Source: a bacterium (lineage in GTDB: Bacteria; Pseudomonadota; Gammaproteobacteria; Berkiellales; Berkiellaceae). Taken from it: a DNA stretch of 18,288 nt. The translations under genes were made by a program, and so were the position numbers. The notes under the pieces were generated by a model that was not told where the DNA came from, did no database searches, and was given only the letters and a program-made list of their open reading frames with translations. The stretch lies in NCBI GenBank assembly GCA_009927065.1, contig RFNU01000133.1:1-18288 (forward strand). Reading direction: 5' to 3'. Of this stretch, positions 7,520 to 14,967 are shown piece after piece (positions within the stretch are counted from its first letter, which is position 1; every line of letters begins with the position of its first letter).

Positions 7520-8842
7520 TCAATTAGCTTGAGAAAATCTTACTGTTTTTTTAGTATATTGTTGATTTCTTGGCTTTAATGAGGGAAGGAAAAGATGACC
7601 TTCATTTCCTAAAGAACTTAAAAATCTACGAGCTAAAAATTCAATATTTTCTTGCTTTGCATATTGACTGATAATCTCGATAAAATCTTTTTTTTGATTC
7701 TGGATAGCATAATCGATAAGACCGACTTTTCTATTTGATAGCAATTTTATGCTCAGTGGGTCACGATCACCCAAGATGTTCTTTAAAAGCTCTAAATTTC
7801 GATCGGTAAAAAGTAGTTGCTGACTTTCTTGACCACTCATCTTTTGAATTTTTTCAAATAAGTCTTGTTGTTTGTCAAATTTCTCTGCCTCAATAGCTTG
7901 CAATCCTTGCAGGTCTTGTTCATTAAAATCAGCGGGTTGAAGATGACATTGAGTATCATCAAGATACTCACAAAAACGAGGTGACATGGATACTATACGA
8001 GTAAATAAATCTATCTGATTTAAAACCATTAAGTCAAAAGCTCTCCGTTGAATCAATAAAAAATCGTTCATTTGGATAGATTGGACTGTTGATGATAACG
8101 GATGCTTAATGATAAACCAAGACAACTCTGTGTTGCCTGTTAGAATAGAAAAAGGTAGCAATCTTAGATGATTTTTTTTATAAGCATAAACTGTTTCAGC
8201 AAGGATATTGGGTTTATTCGTTATCAATTTGTAGAAAAAAGACTGGTGGGTTTCCTGAATATCGCTTAAGATGAAATTCATCATGCCTAAATATTTTGAA
8301 TCAAAGAGCAGGGGCAAACCTGTTTGTACTATAATTGAACCTAATGCATTAAAATTTAGCTTCTTGCATTGATTGAGAAGTAGAAGAAGACTTCGAGGAT
8401 CCAATTGTGGTGATGATACGAAAATCTGATCGATTGTATTCCAATCTTGATTGGCCATTGTATTTAAAGCAGTACAAATATGATGAAGGTCGACAAGTTG
8501 ATGAGCTGTGATTAAGTTGATGCTCATGAGTAAAAACATATGATCGAGCTGTCTTTTTAAATAGGAGGCAACTCTAAAAAAATCATTGTCTTGTAGATAT
8601 TCGATAACACTATGCTTGATTAATAATTTCGCACAATCAACAATATTAAGTTCACATGCAGATACAATAACCTTGTTTTTTAAATGAATGTATTGTGGAT
8701 GAGCGTGCAATAATCCATTTTTAGTGGGGATATTACCCAAAGCTATAAGATAATACTCTACTTCCTGAGCTGCTTCTAAAGAACTGGCAAAATCGAAAAG
8801 GACATCAGAGGTATAGTATCGTAAGTTTTTATGAAAATCCAT
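7520..8842 (-). CDS. Unknown protein of helical repeats, degenerate ankyrin-like
   Basis: This 440-residue protein matches no family I can name. It is built of short helix pairs, and several units recall ankyrin repeats without the canonical TPLH motif: IVSACELNIVDCAKLLIKH near residue 60, LPFSILTGNTELSWFIIKH near the middle, and LIDYAIQNQKKDFIEIISQYA near the end. A helical solenoid used for protein binding is the most likely fold. There is no signal peptide or membrane segment. The C-terminus is basic (KKTVRFSQAN). The start at 8842 overlaps the end of the upstream gene by 67 bases in another frame. The next in-frame ATG is about 100 codons later, and the upstream frame closes 14 codons before the ATG, so this start is the best choice. 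The pair is almost certainly co-transcribed and may be translationally coupled. Confidence 0.72.
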   Translation of the reverse strand: MDFHKNLRYYTSDVLFDFASSLEAAQEVEYYLIALGNIPTKNGLLHAHPQYIHLKNKVIVSACELNIVDCAKLLIKHSVIEYLQDNDFFRVASYLKRQLDHMFLLMSINLITAHQLVDLHHICTALNTMANQDWNTIDQIFVSSPQLDPRSLLLLLNQCKKLNFNALGSIIVQTGLPLLFDSKYLGMMNFILSDIQETHQSFFYKLITNKPNILAETVYAYKKNHLRLLPFSILTGNTELSWFIIKHPLSSTVQSIQMNDFLLIQRRAFDLMVLNQIDLFTRIVSMSPRFCEYLDDTQCHLQPADFNEQDLQGLQAIEAEKFDKQQDLFEKIQKMSGQESQQLLFTDRNLELLKNILGDRDPLSIKLLSNRKVGLIDYAIQNQKKDFIEIISQYAKQENIEFLARRFLSSLGNEGHLFLPSLKPRNQQYTKKTVRFSQAN

Positions 8843-9867
8843 GTGTTTCTTTTGAAATGTTCGACTCTTGAGTAAAAATAATCAAAAAGAGCTTGAGCAT
8901 TGTCTTGCTGTTCAAGATCGAACGAGCAATAAAATATTGACTCAAAAACACTTTTAGGTGTAATTGCTAATCTAAAAAAACTTTTTATATATTCAGTTTT
9001 TTTAAGACCCTTATCAAGTGATGCGAAAAACATATGAGGATTATCTGTATTTTGATCGATTTCCTCGAAATTAATCTTCATATCTAACCAAATGCTAGGT
9101 TTATATTGAGGCCTGTCATACTCTTTCCTGTTAGAATTCTTAAGCTCATGTGTCCAATTTTCATAGTCTTGAGTAAAATTATTATCTTTATCTATAGGGT
9201 GTTTGAGTCCTAATTGAAACCGAGCTGTCTGTTCTTGTTTTTGCTGAAATAGCCAGTCTGTCACTATAGAATACCACTCAGTGGGCATTAATGAATTCAA
9301 ATAAGGCAGATCGCTCATGTTAGTTGATGAAATATAATAGCTATATTGACAATTAGGATACTTAAAGTCTTGCCAAAGCCCCTTTGTCGTGCGAGTAAAA
9401 AACAACTTATCACCACAACGATGGTACAGCAACTCATCGAATGAAAAATCGCCACCCATCAACATTGATGTAAATGCAAGAGCTGTAATGTTATATGATT
9501 TCTTAATCTGTTCTCTCGTTAAGAGAGTATCTTCTTGTGCAAAACTTAGCCACTCTTCATCACCGAATATTGTCTTGTAACGTTGATGAGTACTGACAGA
9601 AGGAAGCAAGTAAGTATCAGGCTGATGACTATAATGAGGAGTTAAGAGGTTCATTATTTCTTTAGCAGCGCGGTCATATCCTGAAAGACTTATCTCTTCT
9701 TCTATAAACGATTGCTGATCAATATTATGATGAAGATCTTCAATACAATCTTCAACAAGACGGTGCGAATGGTTAAACTGACTTAATCCATCGTCTAGGG
9801 GTTTTTTCACTAAAAACATAAAAGTCTGACTAGCAGGGGATAATAAAGAGCGTTGATTTCTTTTCAT
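8776..9867 (-). CDS. Unknown 363-residue protein, first gene of an overlapping pair
   Basis: I do not recognise this protein. It is soluble, with no signal peptide or membrane segment, and is rich in aromatic residues (many Tyr, Phe and Trp). Its length and composition argue for a folded globular protein. Notable stretches are FGDEEWLSFAQEDTLLTREQIKKSY near 100-125 and the C-terminal RVEHFKRNTWIFIKTYDTIP. It has the strongest promoter in the window (TTGACA-17-TATTAT), with a leader of about 40 bases, so it is probably well expressed under some condition. No strong ribosome-binding site precedes the ATG at 9867. Its last 22 codons overlap the downstream gene, which suggests that the two products act together. 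Both lack recognisable relatives, so the function is unknown. Confidence 0.7.
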   Translation of the reverse strand: MKRNQRSLLSPASQTFMFLVKKPLDDGLSQFNHSHRLVEDCIEDLHHNIDQQSFIEEEISLSGYDRAAKEIMNLLTPHYSHQPDTYLLPSVSTHQRYKTIFGDEEWLSFAQEDTLLTREQIKKSYNITALAFTSMLMGGDFSFDELLYHRCGDKLFFTRTTKGLWQDFKYPNCQYSYYISSTNMSDLPYLNSLMPTEWYSIVTDWLFQQKQEQTARFQLGLKHPIDKDNNFTQDYENWTHELKNSNRKEYDRPQYKPSIWLDMKINFEEIDQNTDNPHMFFASLDKGLKKTEYIKSFFRLAITPKSVFESIFYCSFDLEQQDNAQALFDYFYSRVEHFKRNTWIFIKTYDTIPLMSFSILPVL

Positions 9868-9914
9868 AAACTTTATATGACTGATTATTAATACAAAAAC
9901 AAAGTAAGATGCGA

Positions 9915-9943
9915 ATAATACTGATGAAAGTTAATATTGTCAA
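9915..9943 (-). promoter_or_regulatory. Strong sigma-70-like promoter for the overlapping gene pair
   Basis: On the minus strand, a perfect TTGACA (9938-9943) is 17 bases from TATTAT (9915-9920, five of six consensus bases). Predicted transcription starts near 9908, about 40 bases before the ATG at 9867. This is the best consensus match I found in the window. Confidence 0.65.
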
Positions 9944-10223
9944 TAACTATTAATTTTAAGTGCACATACAGAATGATGACGTATGACAGATCAGAGCCAG
10001 TCAAAGGCCTAAGACCTTCTGAGGATAAGGGATTTTTTTATAAAGTCCGCTGTGCCTCGAATAACAGCAAACTTAATTCTTGGATGTTTCAGGCGGCATG
10101 AACGTCTCTACAGTGCTTCATGGTGCGCACAGGACAAGGCCTTCTGTTATGACCACTTTTACTGCAGCTCCACCCAAAGTGAGTTTATTTCATTCCAGGT
10201 GGAGTATTTCGTGATTTTTCGAT
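9944..10223. other. Gene-free, GC-richer spacer with several hairpins; candidate ncRNA
   Basis: No convincing ORF occupies this stretch. It is richer in G and C than the flanking genes. Hairpins can form between GCTGT (10049-10053) and ACAGC (10064-10068), CATGAA (10097-10102) and TTCATG (10117-10122), and CTCCACC (10168-10174) and GGTGGAG (10198-10204). GTGCGCAC (10123-10130) is palindromic. The series could be a structured RNA or the remains of a mobile element. I could not match it to tmRNA, RNase P or SRP RNA, and a resemblance to 6S RNA was too loose to claim. Confidence 0.3.
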
Positions 10224-10247
10224 AAAAAAGCCCGACTGAGTCGGGCT
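10224..10247 (-). terminator. Intrinsic terminator of the 925-residue protein gene
   Basis: AGCCCGAC (10229-10236) and GTCGGGCT (10240-10247) form a perfect 8-bp GC-rich stem with a 3-base loop, followed on the minus strand by six T (10224-10229). It lies about 20 bases past the stop codon. This is the clearest rho-independent terminator in the window. Confidence 0.85.
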
Positions 10248-10267
10248 AAAGTAGACAATAAAGGTAA

Positions 10268-13045
10268 TTAAATTCCATTACTAGGGCGGTTTTTTTTGAG
10301 AGGATCTTTTTTACTATTAACTCCTGTCAGACTAAGTATTATATGGTGTTGAACGCCTGTAGGATCAAGCAGATCAGGCTTAATATCCTGCAAAAATTGA
10401 TAAGCTTTACTATTTTTCTTTAGTGGATGCTCACTCAGATACTGATTAGCTAATTGAGCATATCGTTCATTGCTTAGTAATGCTTTGAATGCAGCTTGAT
10501 GGCCCTCATTAGCAATCATTCTTTTTGTTGAGAATGACAAGGATTCCAAGAAAATGTTCATGAATTCCCTCTTTGCTTTAACAACAGGGTCATCACCACC
10601 CCTCCAAGCTTTCTTGCGTCCACCCTTAATTGTTGTACGCATTGTTTTTAATGCCTCATCTAAAGCCATCGTCATTTTTTCACTATCTGTTGGAGTTTTG
10701 CCAATATGATCACGAATGTTTCTAGCCTTGTTAGCAACCAACTTATCTGTAACAAAAAAATTCTGTAATAACGCTGTAAAACAAGCACTATGGTTTAAGT
10801 CTTTTATTAACTGAGCAACTTCAGCACATTCATCTTCAGTCAAGCCCTCATCCAATTTTGCATGAATCTGCATGGGAATATCTGAAAATTTTTGGTCATT
10901 ATTAATATCACCCAACAACAAGTCGTAACTAGACTTTGTAAGGTTTTTAATAAAGTCAACATACTCGGATGATTGCACTGTTTTCATGCATGTGAATAAA
11001 TTAGCTAGATTAGCAACTCGTTTATTCGAATCTTCTTGAAAGACTGTTACCGACATATTCTTAATTTCAGCCAATAATGATTTTTCAACAGATTTTCTAG
11101 TCTCTGTATCCAAGATATTCAATACGTTTTCTAAGTCACCCTTCCCTTTGTCTAATGTTTCAGTAACTATCTGTTGTGCATGCGTTGCAAAATAATTACG
11201 GGCAATTTTATCAAAAGAGTCTCCCGTAGTTTGATTCTTAAAAAATGTTTGCATGCTTTCAAGATCCTTTGGCTGGCCATTAATTAATGACGCACTTAAT
11301 GCATCGTTGATCTGCTTAGCATAATCAATGTCCCCATGCTCATTTCGTGTAAAAGCATTATGAGCTAATTTCAACTTAATATCTGAGTCGAGCTTGGTAT
11401 GGTTTGCGCTAAGAGCAATTGAAATACGCTCTTGATCAGCTACTAAAGCAACTAAATAATCTTTTGGCGACTTAATAGGTTGAGCCAATCCAGTACGTTG
11501 AGCTAATGTGTTATAGACTAGACAGAAAGCATTCCAAATTCTAGCTGTTATTGAAGAATTTTTTTCAAGAAAATTTCTTAACGCTGCATCTCGAGAAAAT
11601 CCTGAGTTTCCCTCTAAGGTTGCATACAATTTATATGTAGTTTGCATACTATCTAAATATTTTATGAAATATTCTGTATCTAATAATTTTTGAAGTGTTT
11701 TTCGAGCATCATTAGCTTTTTTAAGAGCTTCTGGTGTCTCGCCGAGTGTTGCAGCAGCATCCATTTCTTTTTGGATCTTGCCAATTTGAGTTAATAAAGA
11801 TTTTAATTGATCAGAGTTGCTGTTTAAAGCCTCTTCAAATTTACTGGTCAAAGCCTCTTTAGCAATTGATTCAACTTCCTTTTGTTCTAATAACAAACCT
11901 TGTGCTGCGAATTCTTTTGGCTCAGTAAGCATATCTGGATACGCAGGATCAATTGCCCCTGAAAAAATTTTTTTAGCTGCAGCTTTGCTAGCGATTGTAT
12001 CTTGTCTGCTACTGAGTGAACCATAGCTACCAGTATTAAACATTGTTGGTAATGTAGCTTTCTCTAGTTGAGCACGCATAATACTCTCTTTAAGATAAGA
12101 TTTACCATCAGAGGTAGTTGTTTGCAGATCATCCTTCAGCTTACTTCTTAAATCTATCTCAAGTGAGTTTGCTGGAGTTTTCTTACAAGCAGCTTTGATA
12201 TCTTCATAAATAAGCCCTACAGCCTTATCATACTCTTCTGGCGACTCCTCGTTATGCTTAATTTTTTTAGTTTCTCCCATTTTGTCAATTATTGTAGGCT
12301 GTTTTAGTTGCACAAGTCCTGCGTATTGAGCGATATAAAGAGCTCTGCCTATTCTACCTACATTATCTTTTAGATCTGTTTCCGTATCTCCTACAAGATC
12401 TTGTTGATAAATAATGGAAAGGATCTGTTCGATCTTCTGAGTATTTTCTAAAGAAAAAGTTTTGCTAAAACGGCCCTTATTATTAGTTGTTGCTTTGGCA
12501 GTTGCTTGAATCCATGAAGCTGCATGTTTTTTAAGTTCTGCTTTTAATGCGTTTTTAATCTCAGGCTTTAATTGATCTACTGCCTTTAAAATCTTTATAG
12601 ATGAATCTGTTTCGGGATTTGTCATCAATGCATTCCAATATTGCTGAACGCCAATTCCTTGTGATAGAGCCTCAGTTAAAGAAGTTGTTGCTGCTTTTGC
12701 TGCTGCTTGTCTTTTACCAATTGCTGCTGTTGCTGCTTTTGCTGCTGCTTTTGCTGCTGCTTTTTCTTCTGCTACTGTTCGTTCAAAATCCTGTTTCATT
12801 TCTGTTAATTCGTTTATTTTTCTTTGATCTTTCGATAAATCGCCCCTATAAGCTTTAATTATTTCATTAAATGCCTTAATTATATCTTTATCAGGCGTGT
12901 TTTCATCTAATAATATATTAATTGCTTGAATTTTAGGAGAACCGAACATACTTCTAGCAGGGCCTGTCAATATGTTGCCTGTCGATAACTCTTTTTTAAT
13001 CTCTTGTAATCTTTTAATAACCTGTTTATCTAATTTTGTCATCAT
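10268..13045 (-). CDS. Large Ala/Lys-rich helical protein of unknown function
   Basis: The 925-residue product is not one I recognise. It is strongly helical and coiled-coil-prone, with charged heptad-like stretches, and has no signal peptide, membrane segment or enzymatic motif. Residues 95-121 are a low-complexity Ala/Lys block (AAAKAAAKAATAA and a second AAAKAAT), encoded by a short tandem repeat. The C-terminus is basic (KKDPLKKNRPSNGI). Long soluble coiled-coil proteins without relatives are typical of secreted proteins of intracellular bacteria, but a structural or cell-surface role is equally possible. An AGGA motif at 13050-13053 lies four bases from the ATG at 13045 and seven from the next ATG at 13042, so the second may be the real start. 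The gene has its own strong terminator. I found no convincing promoter in the spacer upstream. Confidence 0.82.
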   Translation of the reverse strand: MMTKLDKQVIKRLQEIKKELSTGNILTGPARSMFGSPKIQAINILLDENTPDKDIIKAFNEIIKAYRGDLSKDQRKINELTEMKQDFERTVAEEKAAAKAAAKAATAAIGKRQAAAKAATTSLTEALSQGIGVQQYWNALMTNPETDSSIKILKAVDQLKPEIKNALKAELKKHAASWIQATAKATTNNKGRFSKTFSLENTQKIEQILSIIYQQDLVGDTETDLKDNVGRIGRALYIAQYAGLVQLKQPTIIDKMGETKKIKHNEESPEEYDKAVGLIYEDIKAACKKTPANSLEIDLRSKLKDDLQTTTSDGKSYLKESIMRAQLEKATLPTMFNTGSYGSLSSRQDTIASKAAAKKIFSGAIDPAYPDMLTEPKEFAAQGLLLEQKEVESIAKEALTSKFEEALNSNSDQLKSLLTQIGKIQKEMDAAATLGETPEALKKANDARKTLQKLLDTEYFIKYLDSMQTTYKLYATLEGNSGFSRDAALRNFLEKNSSITARIWNAFCLVYNTLAQRTGLAQPIKSPKDYLVALVADQERISIALSANHTKLDSDIKLKLAHNAFTRNEHGDIDYAKQINDALSASLINGQPKDLESMQTFFKNQTTGDSFDKIARNYFATHAQQIVTETLDKGKGDLENVLNILDTETRKSVEKSLLAEIKNMSVTVFQEDSNKRVANLANLFTCMKTVQSSEYVDFIKNLTKSSYDLLLGDINNDQKFSDIPMQIHAKLDEGLTEDECAEVAQLIKDLNHSACFTALLQNFFVTDKLVANKARNIRDHIGKTPTDSEKMTMALDEALKTMRTTIKGGRKKAWRGGDDPVVKAKREFMNIFLESLSFSTKRMIANEGHQAAFKALLSNERYAQLANQYLSEHPLKKNSKAYQFLQDIKPDLLDPTGVQHHIILSLTGVNSKKDPLKKNRPSNGI
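12731..12764. repeat. 12-bp tandem repeat encoding Lys-Ala-Ala-Ala units
   Basis: The plus strand reads nearly three copies of GCTGCTGCTTTT (741-752 and 753-764 of the 12 kb block, with a shorter copy before them). A related partial copy lies near 12690-12700. On the coding strand this gives KAAA units. The 12-base unit keeps the frame, so copy-number change would lengthen or shorten the helix without breaking the gene. Confidence 0.65.
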
Positions 13046-13382
13046 AATTTCCTATCTCATTGTTTAAACTCATGGGACATATAGAACGATGATTTATTTT
13101 TTTCATGCATTGTCTGATATTTTTATAAAAAATTTGATTTTTTATGTTTTTTTGTTATAAAAGATATGATGATTTAATGTAGGTTTGCGTATTAAAAATC
13201 TTTCTGTAAACAACATTAGCTATAATAATTATACAGATAAAAATTGATGCTTAAGCTGGTTTATTTTTTTCTTGAACTCTAACGTCTTGAAACTGCATTT
13301 TAAATGATCTTTAAGAACTCCCTTTTTAAAACAACCTACGACAATAGTATAAAGAGAGTTATAAAACCTGGGTAATCATCTT
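13046..13382. other. AT-rich gene-free spacer between divergent genes
   Basis: This stretch separates the minus-strand 925-residue gene from the small plus-strand gene at 13383. It is very AT-rich. The only promoter-like pair I can point to is on the plus strand: TTGATT (13134-13139), 16 bases, then TATAAA (13156-13161), more than 200 bases before the small gene. The RBS of the minus-strand gene is at 13050-13053. No ORF, RNA gene or strong inverted repeat is visible. Confidence 0.4.
13050..13053 (-). promoter_or_regulatory. Ribosome-binding site favouring the second ATG
   Basis: AGGA on the minus strand is four bases from the first ATG (13045) and seven from the directly following ATG (13042). 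The spacing favours the second, which would shorten the protein by one residue. Confidence 0.5.
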
Positions 13383-13616
13383 ATGAAGGAATTGGGGCTA
13401 AAAACGATGGGTAAGCATGATAAAAAATATACAGCCAAACACATTATCAGCTCAGTGGTTCAGCATTTTATTAAATTCGTTATTAATCGATATGATGATT
13501 TAGCAAGTATAGCTTATCGTAAAAAAAGTCGTGATATTAAAAAAAGTTACACTGAGCGAGACGATCTTGCACAAGGGGTGGAGGGGCGTCATTTGGGTAA
13601 AAAGAATAAATTCTAA
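13383..13616 (+). CDS. Small basic protein, hypothetical
   Basis: This 77-residue frame encodes a basic, probably helical protein. A central amphipathic stretch (AKHIISSVVQHFIKFVINRYDDLASIAYRKKSRD) is followed by a charged tail ending in GKKNKF. It has no recognisable family. The start is uncertain: ATG at 13383 lacks a good ribosome-binding site, and the ATG at 13407 gives 69 residues, with AAGGA too far upstream. It is the only substantial plus-strand frame between two minus-strand genes and does not shadow another gene, which favours a real gene, but there is little independent support. Confidence 0.42.
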   Translation: MKELGLKTMGKHDKKYTAKHIISSVVQHFIKFVINRYDDLASIAYRKKSRDIKKSYTERDDLAQGVEGRHLGKKNKF

Positions 13617-13669
13617 GTGATGCTGCATAGAGTGGTAATGAATTGTTAAAGTAACTCTAGTCGGAGATC

Positions 13670-13747
13670 ATGTTTGGACCTATAATCATTATTATGGCTA
13701 TCTTTACTTTCGGCCAGTCTAGATCGCTCATGTCGCAAGTTTTGTGA
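13670..13747 (+). CDS. Possible 25-residue hydrophobic microprotein
   Basis: A short frame begins at ATG 13670, preceded by GGAG at 13663-13666 (three bases away, rather close). It encodes a hydrophobic segment (MFGPIIIIMAIFTFG) followed by a short polar tail, and its stop codon abuts the stop codon of the convergent gene at 13748. The layout recalls small membrane peptides such as type I toxins, but a frame of this size can easily occur by chance. Confidence 0.22.
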   Translation: MFGPIIIIMAIFTFGQSRSLMSQVL

Positions 13748-14698
13748 TTAAAGCGGGTTGCATTTAAAAGGTTGCTGAGAATAACTCTCGGTCGATAAAT
13801 ATAAATGTTGGGCCCTCTTGAATACTAATGATTCTCGACTAGGGGCGGCATATTGTAAAAAACAATTTATTTCTTGTGTTAAAAAATCTTTTATCTCTTG
13901 ATAATAAGGCGCAAAATCTTTTTTATGAAAAAGCTTATTTAAATCACTATCATTATTCTTGATAAATTTATCGACTAAAAGACATATGGTATTTTTTAAC
14001 TGATTTTTAGCATAATAAAAATCAGTTAAAAATTGCTGATCATCCAAAATAGAATGGAAGATTTTTTCTAAAGTTTCTCTGCTGGGGGCATCAATATGCA
14101 CTACATTCATTTCTCCCAAGATCTCTCTATTAACAGAATCATCGAAAGCAATCGGGTTGGTTAGAAAAACGAAACAAGGTACATACTTCCCTGGTGTTAT
14201 ACAGTTTTTTAACATATGATCGATGATTTTTTTAATAAACAGATAATCTACTTTACTGGGAATGATACAAGTCAATAAAGCTGGATATGGATGATCACAG
14301 TTGCTTTTTTCTTTACGATAACTATAGTTGATCGTTTGACATTCAGTATCTAGAGTAAGAGTGAGCTGCCGAGCTTCTGCAGGCTCAGAGGATAAACAAC
14401 AACTTATAGCACCACAGAGTATATTTTTCGCAGAATCACTAAAAGATTCAATCAATAAAATATTTTTTTCACCACAATAAGCTTTTCTAAGAAAATCGGC
14501 GAGCTGCCATCTTTCTTTCACACTAAGCCATTCAAATTTATAGATAAAGTTGAATTTCTCTGCTAAATAAGCCTCTTTTTGTTTTTTTTCATTAAGCTTT
14601 TTTTTAAAAGGAGTTCGAAAAACATTGTAAAACATGGTCAGCAAAGAAGGTTTAAAATATTGTGTTCTATCACAACCTACTGATTGGGGTGGATACAT
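13748..14698 (-). CDS. Unknown protein resembling an AAA+ domain without a P-loop
   Basis: This 316-residue protein is not a clear member of any family. Its order of elements recalls a dynein- or MoxR-like AAA+ module. KNILLIES near residue 80 sits where a Walker A strand would be, but the GxxxxGK loop is replaced by SFSDSAKN. PCFVFLTNP at 174-182 matches a sensor-1 strand ending in Asn-Pro. HIDAPSRETLEKIFHSIL at 201-218 matches the strand and helix that follow it in AAA+ proteins. Without a P-loop it should not hydrolyse ATP and could be a binding or regulatory remnant. It has no signal peptide. The N-terminus has a basic segment around FKKKLNEKKQKE. A promoter (14741-14770) and a possible ribosome-binding site, AAAGAGG (14710-14716), support the start. 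The AAA+ link is inference from motif order. Confidence 0.7.
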   Translation of the reverse strand: MYPPQSVGCDRTQYFKPSLLTMFYNVFRTPFKKKLNEKKQKEAYLAEKFNFIYKFEWLSVKERWQLADFLRKAYCGEKNILLIESFSDSAKNILCGAISCCLSSEPAEARQLTLTLDTECQTINYSYRKEKSNCDHPYPALLTCIIPSKVDYLFIKKIIDHMLKNCITPGKYVPCFVFLTNPIAFDDSVNREILGEMNVVHIDAPSRETLEKIFHSILDDQQFLTDFYYAKNQLKNTICLLVDKFIKNNDSDLNKLFHKKDFAPYYQEIKDFLTQEINCFLQYAAPSRESLVFKRAQHLYLSTESYSQQPFKCNPL

Positions 14699-14740
14699 AA
14701 AGCTAGTAACCTCTTTTGAAAGAATCGTAGACCTATTTTG

Positions 14741-14770
14741 AATATATTGTTTTTTTCATGAGAAAAGCAA
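14741..14770 (-). promoter_or_regulatory. Predicted promoter for the 316-residue protein gene
   Basis: On the minus strand, TTGCTT (14765-14770) is 18 bases from TATATT (14741-14746, five of six consensus bases). The leader would be about 36 bases and carries the AAAGAGG motif at 14710-14716. Confidence 0.45.
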
Positions 14771-14953
14771 GCGTTTTTTAAAAATATTGCATAGAAGATT
14801 GTGTATTTATTTCTTGTGTATTCAAAATACTTTAGCGAATAACTGTCTAGAATAAAATAAAGATCGCTTTATAAACGCCATAAAATATAGGTGAACTCTA
14901 TTTTTCAGAGTGGAATCAAAGCGGCTAATAAGTCTTGTTAAACACTTTATTTG

Positions 14954-14958
14954 AAGGA
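14954..14958 (+). promoter_or_regulatory. Ribosome-binding site that sets the lipase start
   Basis: AAGGA lies nine bases before the TTG at 14968, inside the longer frame that opens at TTG 14935. The longer start has no ribosome-binding site, and the ATG at 14980 is too far from this one, so 14968 is preferred. Confidence 0.5.
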
Positions 14959-14967
14959 CATAACGAC

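Noticed and set aside
9990..10040. Plus-strand terminator with CCTT/AAGG stem and T-run
   Set aside because: The stem has only four pairs and no plus-strand gene precedes it.
9944..10223. 6S RNA
   Set aside because: Short stretches such as GGTGCGCAC and GGCCTTCTGTTATGACC loosely recall parts of 6S RNA, but the conserved central bulge sequence and closing stem are not present, so I did not call it.
12601..12858. Plus-strand frame rich in leucine opposite the large helical protein
   Set aside because: It is the antisense of the Ala/Lys repeat in the minus-strand gene; poly-Leu arises from reading GCT-rich repeats in another frame.
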